Below are positions 1 through 5,622 of a DNA stretch of 5,622 nt, piece by piece. The stretch's first letter is position 1; every line of letters begins with the position of its first letter. The notes beneath the pieces were generated by a model. It saw only the letters and a program-made list of their open reading frames with translations, had not been told where the DNA came from and did no database searches. This stretch comes from JBBIKU01 sp037445245. Its GTDB lineage: Bacteria > Chloroflexota > Anaerolineae > Anaerolineales > Anaerolineaceae. A program made the translations under genes and the position numbers. The stretch is taken from NCBI GenBank assembly GCA_037445245.1, contig JBBIKU010000149.1, positions 1 through 5,622 of the forward strand, written 5' to 3'.

Positions 1-2
1 AG

Positions 3-773
3 CTTATTCCACCCATCGTCCTTCTGGCTTTGTTCGCTGCCATTACGGGGTTGTTTTATTCCACAGCGGGTGAACCATTTCTGCGCACCAATCACCGTGG
101 CGAGACGGTTCTGATCTACGGGCGCGGGCTGTATTATTTCGATACGGTCAGCAGCGCTGCCCAGATGCAGGCCAACGATCTGGTCACGCTGGTGGTGGCG
201 CTGCCGTTGCTGATTCTTTCCACCCGGTTTGCCTTCAAAGGTTCATTGCGCGGACAGTGGTTGCTCACCGGCACGCGGGGATTCTTTCTGTACTCTTATA
301 TGTCGATGTCCATGCTGACGGCGTTTACCCCTCTCTTTCTGGTGTATGTGGTGCTGTTCAGCTTGAGCCTGTTTGCCTTCATCCTGAGTATGATGTCTTT
401 TGATCTGGGCACTCTGGCGCGGTACTTCTCACCCCGCTTGCCGCACTTGCCGGCTGGTTCGAACGCTGCGGAGATTCCAACGGCGTGCTGCTGCCGCAGG
501 AGATCACCGAGTTTGCCAACTCCGGCATCATGGTGGGATTGGCTTCGGTCAATTTTGCCGATAACCCGGAGGAGCACTTCGATGGATTTTGGGGTGCGTG
601 CTCCACTTATGGCTTATTCTCGTACCTTAAGTATGGCATGTTCCGCCTCTTCAGCCAGATGGTGCAGGATTGCCAGTGGAAGCTGGGCAAGGTGCTGTGG
701 GTGGTGGGACATTCCGGACCGGAGACCGCCGACGACAGCCGCACCCAGTTTGGCATCTTTGCCCCCGGCGTGA
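3..773 (+). CDS. Polytopic membrane protein, partial at 5' end, with out-of-frame 3' tail
   Basis: The frame is open from the window edge, so the true start lies outside; the first internal start-like codon (TTG at 30) falls inside a hydrophobic segment and is not a convincing start. Numbering codons from position 3, hydrophobic stretches lie at about 1-21, 58-76, 86-105 and 109-131, the last containing PLFLVYVVLFSLSLFAF. This is a small inner-membrane protein of unknown function, of a kind I associate with Chloroflexota but cannot name. Believable protein ends around the SPRLP codons (429-443). Beyond that the frame continues to a TGA at 771-773, but its Arg/Ser/Trp/Cys-rich translation is the shadow of the transketolase coding sequence read in another frame. 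The gene therefore appears to have lost its own 3' end by fusion to the next one. I am confident it is a membrane protein, and not confident of any role. Confidence 0.6.
   Translation, partial: LIPPIVLLALFAAITGLFYSTAGEPFLRTNHRGETVLIYGRGLYYFDTVSSAAQMQANDLVTLVVALPLLILSTRFAFKGSLRGQWLLTGTRGFFLYSYMSMSMLTAFTPLFLVYVVLFSLSLFAFILSMMSFDLGTLARYFSPRLPHLPAGSNAAEIPTACCCRRRSPSLPTPASWWDWLRSILPITRRSTSMDFGVRAPLMAYSRTLSMACSASSARWCRIASGSWARCCGWWDIPDRRPPTTAAPSLASLPPA
437..452. repeat. Short direct repeat at the membrane protein/transketolase junction
   Basis: CTTGCCG occurs at 437-443 and again at 446-452, a 9-base period. It sits where protein-like sequence switches from the membrane protein frame to the transketolase frame. 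A short repeat of this kind could mark a microhomology deletion or an assembly join, but in GC-rich DNA it may also be chance. Confidence 0.4.
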
Positions 774-1426
774 CGCAGCTTTTCCCGAAGGGCAGCATTA
801 TCAACCTGCACCCATGGGAGTATAATGAGGTGCCGGTCGTGCTGGCTGCTGCATTGCGGCTGGAGGTTCCGCTGGTTGCCCTGCGCCTCACCCGTCCGCC
901 GATCGAGATTCCCGACCGGCGCAAGTTGGGTATTCCCTCTCATTTTGCCGCCGCTCAAGGCGCTTACATTCTGCGTCCGCATCAGCCTTACCGACAGGCG
1001 GATGGGACGTTGATTGTGCAGGGCACCAGCGCTGTCGCCAACGTCGTGCAGCTTTTACCCCAGTTTGAGCAGCGCGGCTGGAATCTCAAGGTGGTTTGTG
1101 CCGTAAGCGCTGAGTTGTTTGCACGGCAGCCGCAAAGCTATCAGGAGGCGGTGCTTTCGGCCCAAGAACGATTAGATTCGACCGTCATCACCACTCAAGC
1201 GCGCCCACTGATGCAGGATTGGATGTTCAATCCATGGTCACAAGCATACGCCCTCTCAGCCGACTGGGACAACCGCGGGCGCACTGGCGGCACGGTGGAA
1301 GAGGTGCTCGATGAAGCGCACCTTTCGAAGGATGGGTTGCTGACAGGCATCGAGCGTTTTGTGAACGAGCGAGCTGAGCGCCTTCAGTCCTTGCGAAAGC
1401 AATTGGAGGCGATGCTACCCGATTAA
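485..1426 (+). CDS. Transketolase-like protein, pyrimidine-binding and C-terminal domains only
   Basis: Transketolases move two-carbon ketol units between sugar phosphates using thiamine diphosphate. From the GTG at 485 (313 residues), residues about 1-140 resemble the pyrimidine-binding domain and 160-300 the transketolase C-terminal domain. The stretch HSGPETADDSRTQFG (76-90) lines up with the E. coli TktA segment carrying His461, Asp469 and His473: H76 and D84 are kept at the same spacing, but the third position is Gln88. The N-terminal domain that binds the diphosphate (about 320 residues in full enzymes) is absent. The frame is open back to 404 (TGA at 401-403) and looks protein-like from about 440, which suggests that coding sequence was cut rather than started here. 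GGAG at 470-473 is 11 bases from the GTG, a weak site. It is either a 5'-truncated pseudogene or a stand-alone C-terminal subunit; I favour truncation. It ends 33 bases before the M81 start. Confidence 0.75.
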   Translation: MLLPQEITEFANSGIMVGLASVNFADNPEEHFDGFWGACSTYGLFSYLKYGMFRLFSQMVQDCQWKLGKVLWVVGHSGPETADDSRTQFGIFAPGVTQLFPKGSIINLHPWEYNEVPVVLAAALRLEVPLVALRLTRPPIEIPDRRKLGIPSHFAAAQGAYILRPHQPYRQADGTLIVQGTSAVANVVQLLPQFEQRGWNLKVVCAVSAELFARQPQSYQEAVLSAQERLDSTVITTQARPLMQDWMFNPWSQAYALSADWDNRGRTGGTVEEVLDEAHLSKDGLLTGIERFVNERAERLQSLRKQLEAMLPD

Positions 1427-1444
1427 CTGTAATTTTTATTGCTT

Positions 1445-1453
1445 GGAGAGGAG
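1445..1453 (+). promoter_or_regulatory. Ribosome binding site of the M81 gene
   Basis: GGAGAGGAG ends six bases before the ATG at 1460. It selects that ATG over the in-frame TTG at 1439, which lies upstream of this site and adds seven residues unlike the family's N-terminus. Confidence 0.8.
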
Positions 1454-1459
1454 TGCAGA

Positions 1460-2962
1460 ATGTATCGAGTTGGGTTGGCGGGGTTGATCCACGAGACCAA
1501 CACATTTTCAGCGATTCCCGCCGGGTTGGAAAATTTCGTGCAGCCGGACGGGTTTTACCCGGAACTGCGCCGGGGGGAGGCGATCTTTAAGTTTGGCGAA
1601 GGACGCTATAACATTGCCACCAGTGGTTTTCTTGGGGCTGCCGCCGAGCACGATATGCAAGTGGTTCCGCTGGTGTGGGCGGGCGCCGAGCCGTCCGCCC
1701 CGGTTTCGCAAGAGGTGTTCGATCACCTGGTGGGGATGATCCTGGAGGAACTGGCAAAGAATCAGCCCTATAACGGCTTGTTCCTCGACCTGCACGGCGC
1801 CATGGTGTACGGCGACCTGCAGGATGGCGAAACCGAGATTTTGCGCCGGGTGCGCCGGGTGGTCGGCGGACTTCCAATTGTGGTCTCGTTGGATCTGCAC
1901 GGTAACATCGCCCCGGAAAGCTTCGAGCTGGCAACGGCGCTGGTGGGCTATCGCAGCTACCCGCACGTGGACGGCTTCGAGAACGGCGAACGCTGCGCGG
2001 CGCTGCTGGCGCACCTGGTGCGGGGCGGCAAGTGCAACGGCGCATTCCGGCAGGTGCCTTTTTTGATGCCCAGCACCACCCAGCCCACCACACGCGACCC
2101 GGCGCGGGGAGTGTATGCAAAACTGGAAGAACTGGAGCGCGCCGCCGGTGTGCTCTCGATGACCTTGATGGAGGGCTTCCCGCCCTGCGACCTGCCTCAC
2201 ACCGGGCCTTCGTTGTTCGCCTACGCCGAATCGCAAGCGCTGGCGGACGAGAGTGCCGATCGGCTGCTGGAATACATTCTGGCGCACGAAGCCGAATTCT
2301 CGTGCGATCTGCTGCCCTGCGGTGAGGCGGTGGAAAAAGCCATGCGGCTGTCAAAACAAGCGAAAGGACCGATCATCCTGGCGGATATTCAGGACAACGC
2401 CGGCGGCGGCAGCCCCTCTGACACCACCTGGCTGCTGGAGGCACTGATTAAGCGCGAGGCGGAGAACGCCGCCCTAGGTTTGCTGTACGATCCCGCTGCC
2501 GCCGCCGCCGCCCATGCTGCCGGTGAAGGCGCCGAGATCGAGCTGGCGCTGGGTGGGCATTCCCTGCCGGGGCACCAGCCTTTCAAGGGACGCTTCCGGG
2601 TGGAGCAGCTTCACCGCGGCGAATTCACCGGCACTGGACCCATGGTTCGAGGCAGGCAGCTTGACCTGGGCAAGATGGCGCGCCTGGCGCTCGACGGCGT
2701 GCAGGTGATCGTCTCGGAGGTGCGCATGCAGGCGCTGGATCAATCGCAGTTCCGCGTGGTTGGCATCGAACCGGCGCAGATGAGCATTTTGGCATTGAAG
2801 AGCGCCAACCACTACCGCGCCGATTTCGGTGACATCGCCGGCGGTATCATCAACGTCGAAGCGCCCGGCGCCATCATCGAGGACCCCAGCAAGATTCCTT
2901 ATACACAGTTGCGAGAGGGCGTACGGCTGAAGGGCAACGGTCCGGTGTTCATCAAGAAATGA
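1460..2962 (+). CDS. M81 family metallopeptidase (MlrC-type)
   Basis: This is a complete 500-residue member of the M81 family, named after MlrC, the enzyme that degrades linearised microcystin products. Most relatives have unknown natural substrates, so a microcystin role should not be assumed. The N-terminal M81 domain (about 2-290) opens with the family's HETNTF motif (11-16) and includes FLDLHGAMV (108-116), SLDLHGN (143-149) and YPHVD (167-171). The Asp, His and His of the last two (D145, H147, H169) are the likely metal ligands. The MlrC C-terminal domain (about 305-485) has DIQDNAGGGSPSDTT (309-323) and LKSANHYRADF (446-456), both typical. There is no signal peptide, so it is probably cytoplasmic. 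The ATG at 1460 is chosen because of the strong ribosome binding site and the family-like start MYRVGLAGLIHETN. It follows the transketolase remnant by 33 bases with no visible terminator, so co-transcription is likely. No frameshift or missing motif is visible. Confidence 0.93.
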   Translation: MYRVGLAGLIHETNTFSAIPAGLENFVQPDGFYPELRRGEAIFKFGEGRYNIATSGFLGAAAEHDMQVVPLVWAGAEPSAPVSQEVFDHLVGMILEELAKNQPYNGLFLDLHGAMVYGDLQDGETEILRRVRRVVGGLPIVVSLDLHGNIAPESFELATALVGYRSYPHVDGFENGERCAALLAHLVRGGKCNGAFRQVPFLMPSTTQPTTRDPARGVYAKLEELERAAGVLSMTLMEGFPPCDLPHTGPSLFAYAESQALADESADRLLEYILAHEAEFSCDLLPCGEAVEKAMRLSKQAKGPIILADIQDNAGGGSPSDTTWLLEALIKREAENAALGLLYDPAAAAAAHAAGEGAEIELALGGHSLPGHQPFKGRFRVEQLHRGEFTGTGPMVRGRQLDLGKMARLALDGVQVIVSEVRMQALDQSQFRVVGIEPAQMSILALKSANHYRADFGDIAGGIINVEAPGAIIEDPSKIPYTQLREGVRLKGNGPVFIKK

Positions 2963-3033
2963 TCCTATGCTGGACGACAATTCGACGATTCATGGGTATT
3001 TATTCGCCATAACCACGCACGTAATGCGAAAAC

Positions 3034-3360
3034 CTAAGGTAATGCTTGTTCATCAATTGGGGGCACACCCCAGATAGCAATACCATCTTTACCGTGCGCT
3101 GATACGAGCAGATTGCCATCCTCCGAGAAAGCCAGGCTGGTGACCTCATCGAATTCTTTGATCGTTTGAATCAGCTTGCCATCATTTGTATCAATGAGAT
3201 GGATTGATCCGTCAACCAATGCCAATGCAAGCAAATATTGATCTTCAAGGTAGCTAACATTGTTTATAGCAAAAGGATATTGATCCTGGTTATGAATGGG
3301 AGGTAAATCGAGTAGCATTGTAGTTTGGTTATCTGGTGAGGAAATTGACATTTTTACCAA
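3034..3360 (-). CDS. WD40 repeat fragment, probable C-terminus of the upstream lipoprotein
   Basis: This 108-codon frame holds two WD40-like blades, about residues 32-57 (ending DGSIHLID) and 72-99 (VTSLAFSEDG through DGIAIWGVP). It has no signal peptide, and two blades cannot close a propeller alone. It sits directly downstream of the lipoprotein in the -1 frame, and an IWGVP-like ending is typical of the last blade of such proteins. The best reading is the detached C-terminus of that protein. The in-frame region is open back to 3399, after a TGA at 3400-3402. Possible starts are TTG at 3360, with AGGA nine bases upstream, or ATG at 3351, two bases after the lipoprotein's TAA. The second gives a stop-start arrangement (TAAAAATG) that could allow translational coupling, so independent translation is possible. 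The TAG at 3034-3036 faces the end of the M81 gene about 70 bases away. Confidence 0.7.
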   Translation of the reverse strand: MVKMSISSPDNQTTMLLDLPPIHNQDQYPFAINNVSYLEDQYLLALALVDGSIHLIDTNDGKLIQTIKEFDEVTSLAFSEDGNLLVSAHGKDGIAIWGVPPIDEQALP

Positions 3361-5222
3361 TGAAAATATTCCTGAATTGATGGCGTTTGGCTGCTCCGAT
3401 CATAGCTGACAATCATTACAACATTTTCAGCTTCGGATACTACCAGCGACATAACTTCAATCCAGGAGGTTTTTTCTTCAACATTATAATTATCCACATT
3501 TTGTATAACAGTTGCGGTAATGTCTTTGGTCATAACTTCCTGTAAATCATCTAGATCTAAGACATTCATTTTAAAGAGATACTCATGTGCGCTCTTATCA
3601 CCTTCTAGAGACTTTGAGGATCTATACATTCCGCTAACCAAAGCAATTAAATGGTTCGAGGGGGAGATCGCATAACCCGTCAAGGGTGTAACCTCCCAAA
3701 CGAACGCTTTGTTGATGTCATAATTATAGGCGCCTGGTCTTAAACCAAGACTATAGAATACGAAATTCTTCTCCGGGATTATTTCATTAAGAACTACCAT
3801 TGCAGATTGCGCTACAGCCTTAATAGATTTCCATGTATCTTTAGTAATATCCAAATCCTTCCCCTGCCATATGTTTAGAAAAGCGCCATCGCCTGACATT
3901 TTCCCCACATAATAATTTCCGTCTCTTGCTAATAATATCGATTGGATTGACCGTTTATCGGCTCTCCAATTCCATGTCTGGAACTCTTTGCATGCCAATG
4001 AAGAAAAATCGATTATTTCGCAAATTTCATGCCTGTCAGTACTCACCCAGCCCCCAACAATAACATCATATTCGAAAAACTCAGTGTCAAAAACAAGGCG
4101 TTTATTCCCTTCAAGGAGGTGTAACTTGGGGCGGAAACCCCAAACCGGCGTTCTACCAAGCCTTCCTTTCCAAAGATAGGGATCATACCACTCTGGATGG
4201 ATAGTGATCAACTTACCGTCACCGCTCAAACGCATCAAGTCAAAATCAAGCCCGCCACTGCTTTGCGCACCGAGTCGATCTCCAGTGGCAATCTCCCATA
4301 TAGTTATCCGTTCGCTTTCATCTAAAATGGCGATTTTATCGCCTTGCGGTGTGAAACGGATGTTGAGAATTGGTGCGCCGGGGCTGATGGAGCGGATCAA
4401 CTTTCGTTCCGGCAGCGTGTAGATTTCAACTCGTTCAGGCGACATAACAGCAAAGGAACGATCATCCCACGCAAATATCAACGTTTCTTCTTTAAGAGTG
4501 ATTTGGGTTTCTTCTATCCAATCCTTGGTACGGACAAATCGATATACAGTGCTCATGCCCACATCCGCCATAAGAATGTAATTGCCAGCCGGGCTGAATT
4601 TTATGCAATCGCCTCTGAGTTCAGCGATGACATCACTTGCCGGGTCGACAATTTGTGTGATCTTGTTGGTTGAAACTGCGATCAAGCTGCCATCGAAGGC
4701 AAATGAGAATCGAGAATCATTGTCCCACTCATTTATGTGCAGTAAATGTGGTTCACTTCCCGCCGACTGGTAATACAGATCGCCTCCATCGTAAATCAGG
4801 TAATGTATTCCGTCACCGCTGATCAGGAAGGGCTCTTTTTCAAACACATGCGCGACCGCACCGGTACCCAGATCAACTATCTCTGATATGCCTCCACCTG
4901 TTCGATAGGCTAGGTTGCCATCCAGACCAAAAATCTGGATGTTATAACCATAAAAATGAGCCAGCATTTGTAGGTTAGTAACCGAATCCACAGAGAGCGG
5001 TTCCAGACTATAGGGGGGTAAAGGTGTATAGAGAGCAGCTGGGGTAATCTGGGTTGGCGTCGGGGTCGCCAATGACAGCGGTGTTTCACTGGGCAATGGA
5101 GTCGACGATGGGAGAAAAGGCGGTGTGGGCGTGGTTGTCTGCGGCGTGGCCGCCGTATCATGGGAGCAGGCGTTTGCCACGATCAGCCAAAGAATCAACA
5201 CACATAGAAGGTTTTTATTCAT
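3354..5222 (-). CDS. WD40-like beta-propeller lipoprotein, apparently interrupted near its C-terminus
   Basis: The 622-residue product begins with a lipoprotein signal (MNKNLL, hydrophobic core 5-16, cleavage before Cys19 in VANAC; the lipobox is loose, with Ala at -3 and Asn at -2). A Thr/Pro-rich tether (about 22-70) follows, then beta-propeller repeats without strict WD pairs. The clearest blades are near 207-228 (IKFSPAGNYILMAD), 287-310 (IRFTPQGDKIAIL, then ITIWE), 329-351, 427-453 and 517-531 (ISPSNHLIALVSG). It should be anchored outside the cytoplasmic membrane and act as a binding scaffold; no enzymatic motif or ligand is evident. The ATG at 5220-5222 has GAGGT at 5229-5233, six bases upstream. 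The frame stops at TAA 3354-3356, while blade sequence carries on in the -1 frame, so the gene is probably frameshifted. Base composition is GC-rich in the Thr/Pro tether and AT-rich toward the C-terminus, unlike the M81 gene. A promoter was not convincingly found. Confidence 0.8.
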   Translation of the reverse strand: MNKNLLCVLILWLIVANACSHDTAATPQTTTPTPPFLPSSTPLPSETPLSLATPTPTQITPAALYTPLPPYSLEPLSVDSVTNLQMLAHFYGYNIQIFGLDGNLAYRTGGGISEIVDLGTGAVAHVFEKEPFLISGDGIHYLIYDGGDLYYQSAGSEPHLLHINEWDNDSRFSFAFDGSLIAVSTNKITQIVDPASDVIAELRGDCIKFSPAGNYILMADVGMSTVYRFVRTKDWIEETQITLKEETLIFAWDDRSFAVMSPERVEIYTLPERKLIRSISPGAPILNIRFTPQGDKIAILDESERITIWEIATGDRLGAQSSGGLDFDLMRLSGDGKLITIHPEWYDPYLWKGRLGRTPVWGFRPKLHLLEGNKRLVFDTEFFEYDVIVGGWVSTDRHEICEIIDFSSLACKEFQTWNWRADKRSIQSILLARDGNYYVGKMSGDGAFLNIWQGKDLDITKDTWKSIKAVAQSAMVVLNEIIPEKNFVFYSLGLRPGAYNYDINKAFVWEVTPLTGYAISPSNHLIALVSGMYRSSKSLEGDKSAHEYLFKMNVLDLDDLQEVMTKDITATVIQNVDNYNVEEKTSWIEVMSLVVSEAENVVMIVSYDRSSQTPSIQEYFHW

Positions 5223-5228
5223 TTCATT

Positions 5229-5233
5229 ACCTC
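5229..5233 (-). promoter_or_regulatory. Ribosome binding site of the WD40-like lipoprotein
   Basis: On the minus strand GAGGT lies six bases before the ATG at 5222. It supports this start, which also gives a proper lipoprotein signal sequence. Confidence 0.7.
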
Positions 5234-5295
5234 GTTATTTGACAAAATTGGATTGGTCCTTACTGTAACCAGCATGAACGCGAAACCCCAACTGA

Positions 5296-5439
5296 TTACC
5301 AAGCCCGTATCCACCCATAGAGCAGTTTTCTTTCCAACTCGCTTGGTACAACCCCTGTTCGCATCCATTCAAGAACCAAGTCATCCGATTCATTATTTTT
5401 TGTAATGGCTATCTTACAACTCAATTCAAAGTAATTCAT
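5296..5439 (-). CDS. Small hypothetical protein or gene remnant next to the insertion sequence
   Basis: From ATG 5437-5439 to TAA 5296-5298 this frame encodes 47 residues, beginning MNYFELSCKIAITKN and ending LYGWIRAW. The composition is protein-like: mixed charges, a likely helix (SELERKLLYGW), and no low complexity. I do not recognise the family. The frame is also open upstream to 5493 with sensible residues (ATLAIGSCKAM) before a stop at 5494-5496, and that upstream part runs into the presumed end of the insertion sequence. It may therefore be the 3' remnant of a longer gene cut by the element. Ribosome binding is unconvincing: AAGG is too close to the ATG, and GGAAG is about ten bases away. 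It lies 73 bases upstream of the lipoprotein on the same strand, so it may be the first gene of a small operon. Chance occurrence of a 47-codon frame cannot be excluded. Confidence 0.4.
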   Translation of the reverse strand: MNYFELSCKIAITKNNESDDLVLEWMRTGVVPSELERKLLYGWIRAW

Positions 5440-5504
5440 TGCCTTGCAACTTCCAATTGCTAGTGTAGCATACTTTCTGTAAAATAGTGAACCTTAACAA
5501 AAGA

Positions 5505-5564
5505 GGTGAGTCAGAAGTATCCTAAAGGTCATCACACCCAAATAGGAGACTGAAATGACTCACC
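5505..5564 (+). promoter_or_regulatory. Predicted stem-loop masking the transposase ribosome binding site and start codon
   Basis: GGTGAGTCA (5505-5513) is a perfect complement of TGACTCACC (5556-5564), which includes the U and G of the start codon. Inside it, 5516-5518 can pair with 5549-5551, and TCCTA (5520-5524) with TAGGA (5543-5547), which carries the Shine-Dalgarno bases. The whole would be a 17-pair stem with a small internal loop, one mismatch and an 18-base terminal loop. A transcript entering from outside the element would contain both arms and be poorly translated, while one starting inside the leader after 5513 would escape. Analogous protection is known for IS10 and IS30-type elements; its use here is inference. 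Confidence 0.5.
5544..5549 (+). promoter_or_regulatory. Ribosome binding site of the transposase
   Basis: AGGAGA ends five bases before the ATG at 5555 and fixes that start. Part of it is the inner strand of the predicted stem-loop. Confidence 0.75.
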
Positions 5565-5622
5565 CAAATGATTATACCTTTGCAGACGAGATTGTGGAAC
5601 AAGGACTGGAAGCCGTGCCCGA
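5555..5622 (+). CDS. IS256-like transposase, N-terminal 22 codons (runs off the window)
   Basis: The visible peptide starts MTHPNDYTFADEIVEQGLEA and continues VP. It matches the N-terminal style of IS256-family (Mutator-like) transposases, where a D/E-rich YTFADEIVEQ-type start leads into a helical region before the DDE catalytic core. The enzyme would cut and rejoin element ends using a DDE triad, none of which is in the window. The start is supported by AGGAGA five bases upstream. The gene points rightward, away from the lipoprotein and small frame. Expression may be limited by the leader stem-loop described for 5505-5564. With only 22 codons visible, family assignment rests on resemblance to remembered N-termini and is moderately sure; whether the full gene is intact is unknown. 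Confidence 0.65.
   Translation, partial: MTHPNDYTFADEIVEQGLEAVP

Larger units (their letters stand above)
5461..5622 (+). mobile_element. Left end of an IS256-like insertion sequence
   Basis: The start of an IS256-like transposase at 5555 places the left end of the element within about 100 bases upstream. The likely terminal repeat lies around 5461-5495, including TGTAAAATAGTGAACC at 5479-5494, which resembles the AT-rich ends of this family. The exact end and the expected eight-base target duplication cannot be fixed, because the right end is outside the window. Confidence 0.5.

Noticed and set aside
1427..1459. Separate promoter or terminator between transketolase and M81 genes
   Set aside because: The 33-base gap holds only a short T-run without a stem, plus the ribosome binding site.
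1508..2354. Long open frames on the minus strand opposite the M81 gene
   Set aside because: Their translations are Arg/Pro/His-rich shadows of a GC-rich gene, with no motif and no ribosome binding site; the plus strand has full family motifs.
3003..3030. Imperfect inverted repeat TTCGC...GCGAA in the gap between the convergent genes, considered as a terminator
   Set aside because: The stem is about seven pairs with a bulge and a 13-base loop, and no T-run follows on either strand.
3988..4773. Several plus-strand open frames of 60-110 codons opposite the lipoprotein
   Set aside because: They lie wholly inside a well-supported gene on the other strand and show no recognisable domains.
5255..5300. 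Minus-strand promoter for the lipoprotein (TTGGGG, 18 bases, TACAGT)
   Set aside because: Only about half of the consensus bases match, and the spacing is not optimal; it is too weak to report as a feature.

Overview
The window looks like a piece of a Chloroflexota (Anaerolineae-like) genome or metagenome contig. This is an inference from protein style, not a phylogenetic test. The clues are a secreted lipoprotein with a Thr/Pro tether followed by WD40-like beta-propeller repeats ending in a final IWGVP blade, and a small multi-pass membrane protein of a type I associate with that phylum.

Left half (1-2962, plus strand, GC-rich; hand count 39/60 GC in 2041-2100). A membrane protein enters from beyond the left edge and is abruptly joined, near 440, to the 3' half of a transketolase-like gene in a different frame. 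The transketolase remnant has the pyrimidine-binding and C-terminal domains but no N-terminal diphosphate-binding domain. 33 bases later comes a complete M81 (MlrC-type) metallopeptidase of 500 residues with a strong ribosome binding site; the two probably share a transcript.

Right half (about 3034-5439, minus strand, more AT-rich; 19/60 GC in 3481-3540). A 622-residue WD40-like lipoprotein is followed by a 108-residue WD40 fragment in the -1 frame. Together they read as one propeller lipoprotein broken by a frameshift, or as two stop-start coupled reading frames. Upstream of the lipoprotein lies a short unassigned reading frame (47 residues from its ATG) whose open frame runs into the end of an insertion sequence.

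Right edge (about 5461-5622, plus strand). This is the left end of an IS256-like element with the first 22 codons of its transposase. Complementary segments in the leader can fold over both the Shine-Dalgarno sequence and the start codon. Such a structure would block transposase translation from transcripts that enter the element from outside.

I see no RNA gene, CRISPR array or defence system. The most interesting signals are the membrane protein/transketolase chimera, the split lipoprotein, and the predicted hairpin guarding the transposase start.
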